64,000 bases of DNA from JBMNMS01 sp050953445 (GCA_050953445.1 JBMNMS010000001.1:310001-374000); one strand, 5' to 3'. Counted from the first letter of the stretch, positions 34,772-44,470 are shown. Made by a program: numbers and translations. Notes: generated by a model from the letters alone, not told the origin.

Positions 34772-35959
34772 CTAAAAGTGGCCCCTTTCATGGTTGAAAA
34801 CTGTGCCCTGTATTCTTTGCTTCATTTTTATGCGTTTTAAGCCTGTAGCTATTATTTTTTCCGCATTTCCCTTGTAAATGGATGTGCAATACGAGTCAAG
34901 TCTGAATTTCAAGTGTTTGTCCCCTTCACATCCCCTGAGAAGCTTTGCTAAAGCGATATCCGCATCTTCCTTTGCTGTTTCTGTAAATAGTATGGCAAAG
35001 GCAGAATTATCACATCGTCCCAATATATCGGTCCTTCTTATATTGGAACTAAGGTTCTCAGCCACATAGGAAACACATGCCTCCGATCTGCTTTCATCGG
35101 GGATCTGGTTTTCATCAATACATGCTTGAACGGTAATGATTGCAAGGGAAAGGGCATTACCATACCTTAGGCTTCTATGAATCTCTTTATCCACCTGCTC
35201 AACAAAGCCCGCCAGGCTTGGCAGGCCAGTCAAAAGATCCATCTTTGACAGTGCTAAAATCAGTGCTTTTTGGTTATCAAACTTGGGCAATGAATGAGAT
35301 AGGCACTTATATTTAAGTGCGGAAGATTTCAAATCCGTATAACCTAAGCATACCCTCCATGACGAGCCATCAAAAGCCACATATTTTTGGGAAGTATCTT
35401 CCTTTATCTCCTCGGTCATTACCTCCATTTCTGTTACAGCAACGGAAAAATGCATTATCTTCGGGTAAAGCTCCCCGGCATAATCGCAGTTTTTGTACTT
35501 CTTAAAAAAGGATATTTTGTAATTGCCTAATTTGTATAGGCTGGAAACAGCCTTTCTCCACTCTAAAAAATCCTCCATAGGCACATTCCTCATGTCAGCC
35601 CTTGTTAATTTTTCGTAGGCCTGTTCCCAACGACCATTAAGGGTAGCAGAAAAAAAATCATCCAATACGCTGGCTGCATCCTCTTCCTCTTTTCCTATTT
35701 CCCATGCCGGTTCTATCTTCCCCCTATGCAGGGAATGATTTCTAATCCATTCTCTATGGTATTCCTGGCGCTTTTTTTCGTTACCTACTATGCCATAAGC
35801 AATATTAATTTCCTGCATGCGCTCATGACAACCTGCACCTTGGTTAAGATCTGGATGATATTTTTTTGATAAACACCGATAAGCGGCATCTATAACTTCT
35901 CCTGCCGCATCATGGTGTACCTGTAAAATCTTATAATAGTCAACTCGCTCGTTACCCAT
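34772..35959 (-). CDS. DnaJ-domain protein fused to a degenerate GGDEF domain
   Basis: 395 residues. A J-domain (about 5-70) has an intact HPD at 35-37 and the KEY helix III region. A middle domain (about 90-225) has an NTF2/SnoaL-like look (DDFFSATLNGRWEQAYEKLT). A C-terminal GGDEF-type domain (about 238-375) starts with MDLLTGLPSLAGF. The GGDEF signature is replaced: GRCDNSAFAIL stands where GRYGGDEFAIL is expected, so diguanylate cyclase activity should be lost. It follows the HD-GYP gene by 2 bp. Likely a regulatory or chaperone-recruiting module rather than an enzyme. Confidence 0.75.
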   Translation of the reverse strand: MGNERVDYYKILQVHHDAAGEVIDAAYRCLSKKYHPDLNQGAGCHERMQEINIAYGIVGNEKKRQEYHREWIRNHSLHRGKIEPAWEIGKEEEDAASVLDDFFSATLNGRWEQAYEKLTRADMRNVPMEDFLEWRKAVSSLYKLGNYKISFFKKYKNCDYAGELYPKIMHFSVAVTEMEVMTEEIKEDTSQKYVAFDGSSWRVCLGYTDLKSSALKYKCLSHSLPKFDNQKALILALSKMDLLTGLPSLAGFVEQVDKEIHRSLRYGNALSLAIITVQACIDENQIPDESRSEACVSYVAENLSSNIRRTDILGRCDNSAFAILFTETAKEDADIALAKLLRGCEGDKHLKFRLDSYCTSIYKGNAEKIIATGLKRIKMKQRIQGTVFNHERGHF

Positions 35960-35961
35960 AT

Positions 35962-37029
35962 CTACACGATCTCAACTACCGTAATGTTCAAATAATTAAA
36001 CTCCGAAAGCTCAATTTCATAGGGTTCAACCTGTTTATCGTCCTCCATAAATACACGTACCCTGGGTCTCATGCAAAGATGATCGTAATTTTCCGTTACA
36101 ATGGCAGTGTTCCCGTTACTTAGCCTTACACAGGTTCCTATGGGATAGGGAGCAACCTTGGTCACAAATACCTCCACCACCTTCGGATCGAAATGCCAGG
36201 AGGTATATGCCATAACATACTCCATAGCATCTGAAGGCAAAAGAGCCTTTCTATAAGGCCTATCCGACGTTAATGCATCGTAAACATCTGCCACGGATAT
36301 TATTCTGCCGTACCAGGAAATACTCTCACCTTTTAAATTGTTTGGATAGCCCCCGCCACCATATTTTTCATGATGATCCATTATGGCAATACATGAGGAG
36401 TGGGATATTCCATATCCCTTTTTTATATGCTCACTTCCAAGTAAGGAATGGCTTTTAAGCTCTTCAAATTCTTCCGATGATAGTTTACCTGCCTTGTTCA
36501 GCAGGTCAAGGTCTATAAAAACCTTACCTATGTCATGAAAAAGTGCCGCAAAGCCTAAGTTGCACAATTCTTCACGATCTAAATCCAGGGCAACTCCAAG
36601 GACAATACTCAAGACAGCAACATTGACCGAATGATAATAGGTATAGTCATCAAAAACCTTCATATCTATCATGTTTACCATAAGGTTCTTATTTTTAAAA
36701 ATCTCATCAACGATAGACTCAATCTGCCTTTTTGCATTATTTATGCTATCCTTCAATGCATGTCCGCCCTTTTCGCTGTGTATAAAAATATTCTTCAAAC
36801 CCTTAATTGTCTGGGCTCTTACACTATCATTGATGACATTGATAATCTGTATGTCCTTGGAAATATCATCTTCTATATATACTCCATTGTACTGGAGACG
36901 CTTTATGGATTTCACATACTCCTTCGTCAACTCCGTACCCTTAGACAACATTAAATCACCGAAGTTGTTGTAAAGATTGTCTCCTAATACCATGTTTTCG
37001 CGAAGGCAAGAAGTGGGAACGAATCTCAT
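35962..37029 (-). CDS. HD-GYP domain c-di-GMP phosphodiesterase
   Basis: 355 residues from ATG 37027-37029, seven bases after AAGGAG; a TTG at 37080 gives a longer form without a site. An N-terminal domain opens RFVPTSCLRENMVLGDNLYN. The HD-GYP domain carries HDIGK near 165-169, DHHE near 218-221 and GGGGYP near 224-229, plus DVYDALTSDRPYR. All are canonical, so it should cut c-di-GMP. It forms a two-gene unit with the DnaJ-GGDEF gene and has an extended -10 promoter. Confidence 0.88.
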   Translation of the reverse strand: MRFVPTSCLRENMVLGDNLYNNFGDLMLSKGTELTKEYVKSIKRLQYNGVYIEDDISKDIQIINVINDSVRAQTIKGLKNIFIHSEKGGHALKDSINNAKRQIESIVDEIFKNKNLMVNMIDMKVFDDYTYYHSVNVAVLSIVLGVALDLDREELCNLGFAALFHDIGKVFIDLDLLNKAGKLSSEEFEELKSHSLLGSEHIKKGYGISHSSCIAIMDHHEKYGGGGYPNNLKGESISWYGRIISVADVYDALTSDRPYRKALLPSDAMEYVMAYTSWHFDPKVVEVFVTKVAPYPIGTCVRLSNGNTAIVTENYDHLCMRPRVRVFMEDDKQVEPYEIELSEFNYLNITVVEIV

Positions 37030-37091
37030 TTCCATGCTCCTTATATTAAATTCATTATCCATTTTATATGATACATACAACTCTTCGTTGT

Positions 37092-37100
37092 ATTATAACA
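37092..37100 (-). promoter_or_regulatory. Extended -10 promoter of the HD-GYP gene
   Basis: Minus strand TGTTATAAT: perfect TATAAT (37092-37097) with a TG one base upstream. No good -35 is present, which is usual for extended -10 promoters. The start would be near 37085. Confidence 0.45.
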
Positions 37101-37276
37101 TGGTTCGTCCGAATTTGCTATCGAAATTTTCTTAATAATTGATTGAAAATTCCGGTACTCCTCCTGCTCGGTGATGACAATAATTTATTAAATCCTGCAC
37201 ATACTACTAATGATTCCCTTTGTATAGGGCAAAAAAAATTTATTAAGTTCAACTTAAAACAGAGAGGATGATAAAA

Positions 37277-38512
37277 ATGAGTGATGTTGGGAACACTTTG
37301 AACCGCCGCCAAAAAAGGTTTCTTGTACAGAGGCTTCGATACATTATACCCGCTATAGCTCTTACTATATGCTTAATGGGAACACCCGTATATGCCGACA
37401 AGGTCCACAGGGTTTTACCCGGGGAGACTTTATCCGGCATAGCAAATCATTACGGAATCACACAGGACTCGCTTTTGGGCCACAATCAGTTTATTGCCGA
37501 CCCTAATCTAATTTTCTCCCAACAGATTCTAATTATACCAACCGAATATAGGAGGTATCACTTAGTTAAACCGGGAGATACTCTTTCGAAAATTTCACAG
37601 GCCTTTAGTATACCTGCATCTATGATTGCCAACATAAACGATATAAAGGATGAAAACCTAATTTATAAAGGTGAAGTAATGCTTATACCCAAAATATATA
37701 CGGTTAAACCGGGAGATACACTTTATTCTATTTCTAATAACCTAAGTATCAATATAGAGGATTTTGTCACTAAAAATGCCTTAATCCAGCCGGACTCCCT
37801 TTATCCAGGGCAACAACTGATAATACCATACAGATCAGCGCAGAGGGAAGAACTTGTTGATTTGGAAAGGGAATTAAGCCCTGCGGTCAGACGATTCCCG
37901 GACATTCTATTCTATAAAGGTAAGGGCGAAAAAAAACAAATTGCTTTAACATTTGATGATGGCCCCGGGCAAGAAAGCACAGATGCAGTATTGGACATTT
38001 TAAAAAAATATAAGGTTCCTGCCACATTCTTCATTCTGGGAACAAGTATCCAAAAAGATGATAATACTTTAAAGAGAATTCTTAGTGATGGACATGTATT
38101 AGCCAGCCATACTTCTAACCATCCCGACTTGCGCACCCTTACACAAAAAGAACTGATAGACGAGCTTCTGACAGTTGAAAACCGCGTATATGAAATAACC
38201 GGTCGACGTATGGCCCTCATGCGACCTCCCTACGGTTTCCATAATGACAGTGTATTAGAGGATATTGGAAATATGGGTTACAGAATTATAAAATGGTCCG
38301 TCGATACCAAAGATTGGCGTGATGGCGATATTGATCGTGTGCTGATAAACACCATGCCAAATATTAGAAATGGTTCGATAATTCTAATGCACGATACGCT
38401 GGCGAAATCTGCAACAAACAAGGTTTTGCCGGAAATAATACAAACCTTGAGTTACCACGGCTATACCTTTGTTACGGTGGACGAACTTCTGGGAATCAAT
38501 GCATACAAATAG
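37277..38512 (+). CDS. LysM-containing polysaccharide deacetylase
   Basis: 411 residues from ATG 37277-37279, eight bases after AGAGAGGA. A signal peptide or anchor runs to about residue 41, ending PVYA-D. Three LysM repeats start VHRVLPGETL, YHLVKPGDTL and YTVKPGDTL. A NodB deacetylase domain (about 210-400) carries TFDDGP, HTSNHP, MRPPYGF, DTKDW and LMHDT, the five catalytic motifs of CE4. It should act outside the cell, removing acetyl groups from peptidoglycan or another GlcNAc polymer. Monocistronic in appearance; no clear promoter or terminator seen. Confidence 0.93.
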   Translation: MSDVGNTLNRRQKRFLVQRLRYIIPAIALTICLMGTPVYADKVHRVLPGETLSGIANHYGITQDSLLGHNQFIADPNLIFSQQILIIPTEYRRYHLVKPGDTLSKISQAFSIPASMIANINDIKDENLIYKGEVMLIPKIYTVKPGDTLYSISNNLSINIEDFVTKNALIQPDSLYPGQQLIIPYRSAQREELVDLERELSPAVRRFPDILFYKGKGEKKQIALTFDDGPGQESTDAVLDILKKYKVPATFFILGTSIQKDDNTLKRILSDGHVLASHTSNHPDLRTLTQKELIDELLTVENRVYEITGRRMALMRPPYGFHNDSVLEDIGNMGYRIIKWSVDTKDWRDGDIDRVLINTMPNIRNGSIILMHDTLAKSATNKVLPEIIQTLSYHGYTFVTVDELLGINAYK

Positions 38513-38605
38513 AAAGGTTGTCCCCTAACTTTCAAAACCCAATGGGCAAATATCCTTAACATGTATCACTAATCACAAAATTTATCATTCACAGACAAGC
38601 CCTCT

Positions 38606-40084
38606 CTAAGTTCCACAAAATGTCCTATACACAGTGGAAGATACCGGTGGCAAAGCTGAATAGTCCTCCTGTTTAGTTGAATATGCGTAGGGATTTGAAA
38701 GTACATTGAGCAGCTTTTCCATTACGGTAAAATCCCCTTTATTCACGGCTGCATCCAATGCTTCCTCCACCCTATGATTTCTTGGTATCACCGAAGGATT
38801 GTTTTTACGCATCAATTGTTTTGATTCAATCAAAGTGGCTTTTTGTTCATTTAGCCTTTTCTTCCACCTGATTTTCCATTGAGCGAATTCATTTCCGTCG
38901 AACAGCTCTGTTTCTCGGAACCGTTCAGTTGTAAGGTCAGCAAATGTATTTGTAAAATCAGCTTTATGTTTGAGCATAAGGCCAAGCAGTTCCTCTATTA
39001 AATCTTTGTCCTCCCGCTTATCATCCAGTATTCCTAACTTTGATTTCATCCCTTGTAGCCAAAGAGCTTCATAAACCCGGAAAAATTGTAATACCTCCTC
39101 CCTTGCCATTTCCACCCCTACCTCCGGATTCCTGTGAATCAAGGGTAACAATGACTCTGCAAATCTGGCAAGATTCCATGCAGCCATGTCAGGTTGATTT
39201 CCATAGGCGTAGCGGCCGTAGGTATCTATGGAGCTGAATACGGTTTTGGGATCGTAGGTATCCATAAAGGCACAGGGGCCAAAGTCGATGGATTCTCCGC
39301 TTATAGTCATATTATCCGTATTCATAACACCATGAATAAAGCCCACCGTTTGCCACTTTACAATCAATTCTGCCTGCCTTAATACCACTTCCCTAAGCAA
39401 TAACAGGAATTTGTTTTCTTCGCCAGATATCTTAGGAAAATGCCTTTCTATCGTATATTCTGCCAATGTCCTAAGCTCGTCAATATTCCCATAGGTGGCG
39501 GCAAATTGAAATGTGCCCACCCTTATATGACTTGATGCCACCCTGGTAAGCACCGCTCCATCCAGGATTTTTTCGCGAACAACCTTTTCCCCGGTTTTTA
39601 CTACAGCTAAACTTCTGGAAGTAGGTATTCTTAAATTGTATAATGCCTCGCTTATTATATATTCTCTCAACATGGGGCCAAGAGCCGCTCTGCCATCACC
39701 ACCCCTTGAAAATGGAGTCCTGCCCGAACCCTTTAGTTGAATATCATATGGACTCCCTCCGGGTGCAATATGTTCCCCCAGAAGCACCGCCCTCCCATCA
39801 CCTAACATGGTAAAATGGCCGAATTGATGTCCCCCATAGGCTTGTGAAATTGGAATTGCCCCTTTAGGAATCATATTCCCTGCAAATATATTAATTCCTT
39901 CTTCTCTTTCCAGAATGTCGGCATCTAAACCAAGGTGCTCAGCCAAGGGTCTGTTGAGAATGGCAAGACTGGGTGATGAAACCGGCACCGGATTTTGCCG
40001 CTTATAGAAAATCCCCGGTAACCCTGCATAACTATTTTCAAAATTCCATCCCATCAAAGATTCCTTGTCCATAGACATATTCAT
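38606..40084 (-). CDS. selO: Protein adenylyltransferase SelO
   Basis: 492 residues. The pseudokinase-like SelO/YdiU family is recognised by SQAYGGHQFGHFTMLGDGRA, IQLKGSGRTPFSRGGDGRAA, HGVMNTDNMTISGESIDFGP and the C-terminal YRTFCGT with a cysteine at the place of selenocysteine. Family members transfer AMP to Ser/Thr/Tyr of proteins and are tied to redox stress. The ATG follows GGGAGG by six bases. It faces the deacetylase gene; no terminator was seen in the 93-bp gap. Confidence 0.93.
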   Translation of the reverse strand: MNMSMDKESLMGWNFENSYAGLPGIFYKRQNPVPVSSPSLAILNRPLAEHLGLDADILEREEGINIFAGNMIPKGAIPISQAYGGHQFGHFTMLGDGRAVLLGEHIAPGGSPYDIQLKGSGRTPFSRGGDGRAALGPMLREYIISEALYNLRIPTSRSLAVVKTGEKVVREKILDGAVLTRVASSHIRVGTFQFAATYGNIDELRTLAEYTIERHFPKISGEENKFLLLLREVVLRQAELIVKWQTVGFIHGVMNTDNMTISGESIDFGPCAFMDTYDPKTVFSSIDTYGRYAYGNQPDMAAWNLARFAESLLPLIHRNPEVGVEMAREEVLQFFRVYEALWLQGMKSKLGILDDKREDKDLIEELLGLMLKHKADFTNTFADLTTERFRETELFDGNEFAQWKIRWKKRLNEQKATLIESKQLMRKNNPSVIPRNHRVEEALDAAVNKGDFTVMEKLLNVLSNPYAYSTKQEDYSALPPVSSTVYRTFCGT

Positions 40085-40232
40085 CTGTATCCTCCCTTTT
40101 CTCTCTATTCTGCCAAAACTTCCTTTTGTTATTCAGTTAACTCGATTAGCTTGCTTAAAGTATATCATTCTCCGGAATTGTACACATATTTTAAGCTATT
40201 TTTCCTAGCATCAAAGTTAGCCGTCAAAACGC

Positions 40233-40261
40233 TTGACAAAATTTCCACAATTATATTTAAT
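40233..40261 (+). promoter_or_regulatory. Sigma-A promoter of the EamA gene
   Basis: TTGACA (40233-40238), 17 bases, TTTAAT (40256-40261): 6/6 and 5/6 to consensus. The ATG of the permease is 43 bp downstream. Confidence 0.82.
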
Positions 40262-40303
40262 GTATATGGTTGATTATAGAATCCACTGAATGGAGGATAT
40301 TGA

Positions 40304-41284
40304 ATGGATCGGAAAAAGCTTACTGCAAATTTTATACTACTCTTTACCGCATTTATTTGGGGTACAAGTTTCGTTGCCCAACGTGTGGGAATGGACTATG
40401 TGGGGCCTTTGACTTTCACCGCCATTCGATTTCTGTTAGCGACTTTGCTGCTTCTTTTAATCGTATGGTTTACGAGCCGAAGAAACAGTCTAACCGACGA
40501 AAAAAATGACATATCAAAGAACGATACATATAATGAACAGTCCAAGAAGGATGAGTGTCTACAAGATGCAGAGTCAAACCGCAGAATTCTGTTCGTTTCC
40601 GGATTTAGCTGTGGTGTTATCCTGTTTTGCGGATCATTCATGGAACAGTTTGGCCTCGTCTTTACCACCGCCAGCAAGGCAAGCTTTATCACAGCCCTGT
40701 ATATACTGTTGGTGCCACTGATCGGTTTATTCCTAAAACATAAAATCGGATTAAAAACATGGTTTGGAGTAATTATAGGAACCGTAGGCCTATTCTTGCT
40801 CTGTATTACCGAAACCTTCACAATCGCCAAAGGTGATTTCATTGTTCTCATAGGTGCAGTATTCTGGGCCTGCCATGTACTGGTAATCGATTATTTTTTA
40901 CCCAGAATAGATGCTCTTAAATTAGCTACCTTCCAGTTTGGCGTCTGTTCTTTTATCGCAGCTATCGGCATGTTTCTATTTGAAACACCTTCCCTTCAGG
41001 CCATTATGGATTGTGCCTTTCCAATCGCATATGCGGGAATAGTATGTGGTGGCATAGGGTTTACCATGCAAATCATTGGTCAAAAGAATACTACCCCTAC
41101 GGTAGCAGCTTTGATTTTGAGCATGGAAGCCATTTTCGGAGCTGTGTCAGGCTTTATCCTATTGGACGAAACCATGACTCCCCGGGAATTAACAGGCTGT
41201 CTGTTAATGGTAGTGGCAATCATTTTATCCCAATTACCAGACAAACAGGAAGCTCCCCTGCCGACCTTCCGCTTTAAGAAATAG
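40304..41284 (+). CDS. EamA/DMT-family membrane permease
   Basis: 326 residues with about ten hydrophobic helices. Both EamA repeats are seen: the first opens AFIWGTSFVAQRVGMDYVGP and the second includes GAVFWACHVLVIDYFLPRID. The C-terminal half ends with AALILSMEAIFGAVSGFILL, the family hallmark. A charged loop of about 45 residues (55-98) between helices 2 and 3 is longer than normal. Substrate is unknown; relatives export amino acids or metabolites. Confidence 0.88.
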   Translation: MDRKKLTANFILLFTAFIWGTSFVAQRVGMDYVGPLTFTAIRFLLATLLLLLIVWFTSRRNSLTDEKNDISKNDTYNEQSKKDECLQDAESNRRILFVSGFSCGVILFCGSFMEQFGLVFTTASKASFITALYILLVPLIGLFLKHKIGLKTWFGVIIGTVGLFLLCITETFTIAKGDFIVLIGAVFWACHVLVIDYFLPRIDALKLATFQFGVCSFIAAIGMFLFETPSLQAIMDCAFPIAYAGIVCGGIGFTMQIIGQKNTTPTVAALILSMEAIFGAVSGFILLDETMTPRELTGCLLMVVAIILSQLPDKQEAPLPTFRFKK

Positions 41285-41293
41285 CCATAACAA

Positions 41294-41330
41294 AATGGAT
41301 ACCACGATTTTCCACCTCATGATATCCATT
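41294..41330 (-). terminator. Possible terminator after tRNA-Pro
   Basis: AATGGATA (41294-41301) and TATCCATT (41323-41330) form an 8-bp stem with a 21-base loop. On the minus strand it is followed by TTTG only, so it is a weak terminator for the tRNA transcript. Confidence 0.4.
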
Positions 41331-41344
41331 CCTACGATCAGGTA

Positions 41345-41421
41345 TGGTCGAGGTGACAGGATTCGAACCTGCGGCCTCTGCGTCCCGAACGCAGCGCTCT
41401 ACCAAGCTGAGCCACACCTCG
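41345..41421 (-). tRNA. tRNA-Pro (anticodon CGG), CCA encoded
   Basis: On the minus strand a 77-nt cloverleaf is seen. Acceptor CGAGGTG pairs with CACCTCG. The D arm is GCTC/GAGC, and the anticodon stem CTGCG/CGCAG encloses loop TTCGGGA with anticodon CGG. The T arm GCAGG-TTCGAAT-CCTGT is followed by discriminator A and encoded CCA. It reads CCG codons. A strong promoter lies just upstream. Confidence 0.96.
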
Positions 41422-41433
41422 CAATACTTAATA

Positions 41434-41462
41434 ATTGTACATCCCATACCCTGTTTTGTCAA
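41434..41462 (-). promoter_or_regulatory. Sigma-A promoter of tRNA-Pro
   Basis: Minus strand: TTGACA (41457-41462), 17 bases, TACAAT (41434-41439): 6/6 and 5/6 matches. The start would fall about six bases before the mature 5' end. Confidence 0.82.
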
Positions 41463-41503
41463 TCCAATCATGTTTTTGTATGTGAAGTTCTATCCCTTTT
41501 GCC

Positions 41504-42499
41504 TTACCCCCCCAGCAAAGCCTGTCCTAAAGCGCGCAAATCATTTTCGACCCCTATATTTACCCGGCATGTCCATTGGCCCGGAATAGCCTGAATCCCA
41601 CTGTACGCACCACAGATTGCCCCACAGATTGCTCCATTGGTATCTGCATCATCCCCAGCATTTACAGCTGCAGGTATTCCTATTTTCGGGTCACCTTTGG
41701 CGGCGTAGAAAATCCCTAAGGCAAGGGGGATGCTTTCATAAGCCTTCATCCCGGCCCCCAGCACACCTGCGAGCCTATCTATGATATGGGACATAGGATG
41801 CCCTTTCATTCCATCAACCGCTTCCTTTGCATAGCGGATTCTCATGGATACCGATGGTGCAGGAATATCATAACCCACCTTTTCACCATACTCAGCCCCT
41901 CTTATAGCTTCCTCCATGATCTGCTCAGGTGTGCTATCCCCCCTTATTCCGGCTCCACATGCCATAGCTACAGCAACTGCTGCCGCAACCGCCGGGCTGC
42001 TTCCATGGCTGGGCATAGAAGAGGCAGCTGCTGCCTTCATACAAGCCTGGGGATCCTTCCAGTAGTATATTCCTACCGGGGCCACTCTCATAGCACTTCC
42101 ATTGGTATCGCCCATCCGTGATCCCTCCTTAGGATCAATGTTCGCTATCAATGCAGTGAGAAACTTTCTGGTATTAGGTCCAATCACATCGCTTTCTAAC
42201 ATACTGTTTTCTATAGCCCATTCCTTCATCAGCCTGTAAAATTCTTTTTCATGGAAACCCTTATTCTCCACAAGAACCCTTGCCACAATTAAGCTTTCAT
42301 AGGTATCGTCAGTAATATCCCCCTCCCTCAACCCGGTATGCACATTTTGAATGCCGGGATCCGGAGGTAAAAAATCCTTAATATATCCGTAGGTACTCTT
42401 AATCTGCCTCCTCGTCATAAATGAAGCAGGCATTCCCATAGCATCCCCCACCGCCCCTCCAAAAAGGCAACCTTCCGCTCTATTCAACTGTTCTCTCAC
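41504..42499 (-). CDS. ADP-ribosylglycohydrolase family protein
   Basis: 331 residues from GTG 42497-42499, seven bases after GGAGG and overlapping the pfkB stop (GTGA). The metal-binding motifs of the DraG/ARH fold are present: GDAMGMP near residue 18, TDDTYESL near 62, and DDADTNGAICGAICG near 285. The family cleaves N- or O-glycosidic bonds to ADP-ribose or related ribosyl compounds. The close coupling with a sugar kinase and an ABC transporter suggests use of an imported ribosyl compound rather than removal of protein ADP-ribose. The true substrate is unknown. Confidence 0.9.
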   Translation of the reverse strand: MREQLNRAEGCLFGGAVGDAMGMPASFMTRRQIKSTYGYIKDFLPPDPGIQNVHTGLREGDITDDTYESLIVARVLVENKGFHEKEFYRLMKEWAIENSMLESDVIGPNTRKFLTALIANIDPKEGSRMGDTNGSAMRVAPVGIYYWKDPQACMKAAAASSMPSHGSSPAVAAAVAVAMACGAGIRGDSTPEQIMEEAIRGAEYGEKVGYDIPAPSVSMRIRYAKEAVDGMKGHPMSHIIDRLAGVLGAGMKAYESIPLALGIFYAAKGDPKIGIPAAVNAGDDADTNGAICGAICGAYSGIQAIPGQWTCRVNIGVENDLRALGQALLGG

Positions 42500-43410
42500 T
42501 CCGCATCCTCCTTTACCCAAGAAGTGTCAAAACCTCCATGAGGCCCTTTTATTTCCGTAGTCATTGCCGCACATCTAACAGCAACCCTAACAGATTTCTC
42601 CAAACTCCAGCATTGTGCCATTCCAAAAGCCAAAGCACCTGCAAAACTGTCTCCTGCCCCGGTTGTATCCACTACCGCTGCGGGAACGCTTTCAAAACGG
42701 TTTTCATTTCCCTCTTGAAAAATAAAGCCTCCAGATGACCCCTTGGTCAATATCACCTTATGCCCCCTATCCCCCTTCCTCTTTGCCCACCCTAAGGGGG
42801 ATTCCTTTCCTGCTAAAAATATGCCTTCCTCCCAGTTTGGAATTATTATATTTGCCAAATCCATTACCTTTGCCAAAACCCCCGGGCATATATATCCCAC
42901 CATTGGGCTTGGATCAAATAGAATTTTACATCCTTTTGATTTTAGAAGCTCTAAGGCTGAAACTACATCCCTTCCACTTTCCCCTAAAAGATAGTACCCG
43001 GTAACAACCGCTACCCGGACTTTTCCAACCACCTCCCCCTCCAAAAGGGCATGATCAAAATCCCCTCCCAACCCCGATTTGGTTAAAAATGTCCTTTCAC
43101 CATCGGGTTCCACAAAGACCATACAGTAGCCGGTTTCTCCCGACACCTGCCTTACACAATCTTCCGGCATTCCCATCTGGCTCAGGTACTCCAAACACTT
43201 TTTCCCTGTTTCATCATTACCAACATAAGAAACGATATAGGGTGTTCCCCCAAGGTTTTTGATGGTGACCCCCATATTAATTGCACATCCACCTACAAAA
43301 TCATGGGAATCTAAAACTATTCCATCCCGGCCCCTTTCAGGAAACCTGTCTACCATATAGTATCTGTCCATCATAAGGCCACCAAAAACAAGAATCTCAC
43401 TCACCGTCAT
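42496..43410 (-). CDS. PfkB-family carbohydrate kinase
   Basis: 304 residues. The ribokinase fold is marked by the N-terminal GGLMMDRYYMV, the GGCAINMGVTIKNLG motif, and the C-terminal DTTGAGDSFAGALAFG with its catalytic aspartate. It should phosphorylate a sugar or nucleoside. It overlaps both neighbours (potA-like ATPase stop, ADP-ribosylglycohydrolase start), so the three are one translational unit. A GTG two codons later is an alternative start. Confidence 0.92.
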   Translation of the reverse strand: MTVSEILVFGGLMMDRYYMVDRFPERGRDGIVLDSHDFVGGCAINMGVTIKNLGGTPYIVSYVGNDETGKKCLEYLSQMGMPEDCVRQVSGETGYCMVFVEPDGERTFLTKSGLGGDFDHALLEGEVVGKVRVAVVTGYYLLGESGRDVVSALELLKSKGCKILFDPSPMVGYICPGVLAKVMDLANIIIPNWEEGIFLAGKESPLGWAKRKGDRGHKVILTKGSSGGFIFQEGNENRFESVPAAVVDTTGAGDSFAGALAFGMAQCWSLEKSVRVAVRCAAMTTEIKGPHGGFDTSWVKEDAE

Positions 43411-44470
43411 CCACCAGCCTTCTGCAAAACTCCGGTTCCCAGCTTATCAACACCTTGTCACCCGGTGAAAAAACTCTATACCCTCCTAAGTTTTGCCTTT
43501 CCACCACCAATTCCTGTCCGCAGCAATCGATGCGATAGGTGGATAAATTCCCCACATAGGTCACAAGGGTAACAATACCTTCTATTCCCTCCCCTCCTTC
43601 AACCAAGGGTTTTAAAATCAGTTTTTCAGGCCTTACAGCATAGATTCCGCTTTCGCCTATGCCGGCTGGCCACAGAGTCTTAATCCTAATCTCTCCAAAC
43701 TCCGTATTCAGAGTAACCTCATCCTCCCGGGAATGGATAACAACACCCTCAAAGAAATTGGCTTTACCCAAAAAACCTGCCACAAATTTATTCTTAGGCT
43801 CCTCATAAACGGTAAAAGGTTTACCCCATTGGACTATTTTCCCCCGATCCATCACCACAATATAGTCGGAAAGCGTCAAAGCCTCCTCCTGATCATGGGT
43901 GACGAAAAGGGAAGTGGCACCGGAAAGAGTAAGAATCCTGCGAAGCTCGATCTGCATTTCTACCCTAAGCTTCTTATCCAGGGCGCTAAGGCATTCATCC
44001 AGCAATACAACTTTAGGCTCAATCACCAAAGCTCTTGCTAATGCGACTCTTTGCTGCTGCCCCCCCGAAAGCTGTTTTGGCTTCCTCTGCTTATATTCAG
44101 TTAACTGAACCAGCTCCAGCATCCCTTCCACCCTATCCCTTATCTCATCCCTGGAAAGCCTTCTCTGCTCCAAGCCGTAGGCTACATTTTCATAAACCGT
44201 CAGATGGGGAAACAAGGCATAGCTTTGAAAAACCACCCCTATGTTTCTCTTATGAGCAGGAATATGATTAATCCTTTCCCCGTCAATAAAAATGTCACCT
44301 TCATTGGCAGGCTCAAATCCGGCGATAAGCCTGAGGGTTGTAGTCTTTCCGCATCCTGACGGCCCCAAAAGTGCAATTAGAGCGCCCTCCGGCACTTCCA
44401 GGTCTATATGATCCAGCACCGTATTGGTTCCGTATACTTTAGTGAGGTTTTTAACAGATAATGTGGCCAT
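43397..44470 (-). CDS. potA: ABC transporter ATP-binding protein, PotA type
   Basis: 357 residues. Walker A GPSGCGKTT lies at 36-44, the Q-loop is VFQSYALFPHLTV, the signature is LSGGQQQR, and Walker B is VVLLDECLSALD (Glu of Walker B is followed by C where P is usual). The H-loop is FVTHDQEEA. A C-terminal TOBE-like domain (about 240-355) places it with the spermidine/putrescine and iron/sulfate importer ATPases. It energises the permeases encoded just upstream (potB, potC). Confidence 0.9.
   Translation of the reverse strand: MATLSVKNLTKVYGTNTVLDHIDLEVPEGALIALLGPSGCGKTTTLRLIAGFEPANEGDIFIDGERINHIPAHKRNIGVVFQSYALFPHLTVYENVAYGLEQRRLSRDEIRDRVEGMLELVQLTEYKQRKPKQLSGGQQQRVALARALVIEPKVVLLDECLSALDKKLRVEMQIELRRILTLSGATSLFVTHDQEEALTLSDYIVVMDRGKIVQWGKPFTVYEEPKNKFVAGFLGKANFFEGVVIHSREDEVTLNTEFGEIRIKTLWPAGIGESGIYAVRPEKLILKPLVEGGEGIEGIVTLVTYVGNLSTYRIDCCGQELVVERQNLGGYRVFSPGDKVLISWEPEFCRRLVDDGE

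Noticed and set aside
41264..41480. Small frames across the tRNA-Pro region on both strands
   Set aside because: The sequence folds as a complete tRNA with encoded CCA; the frames are chance.
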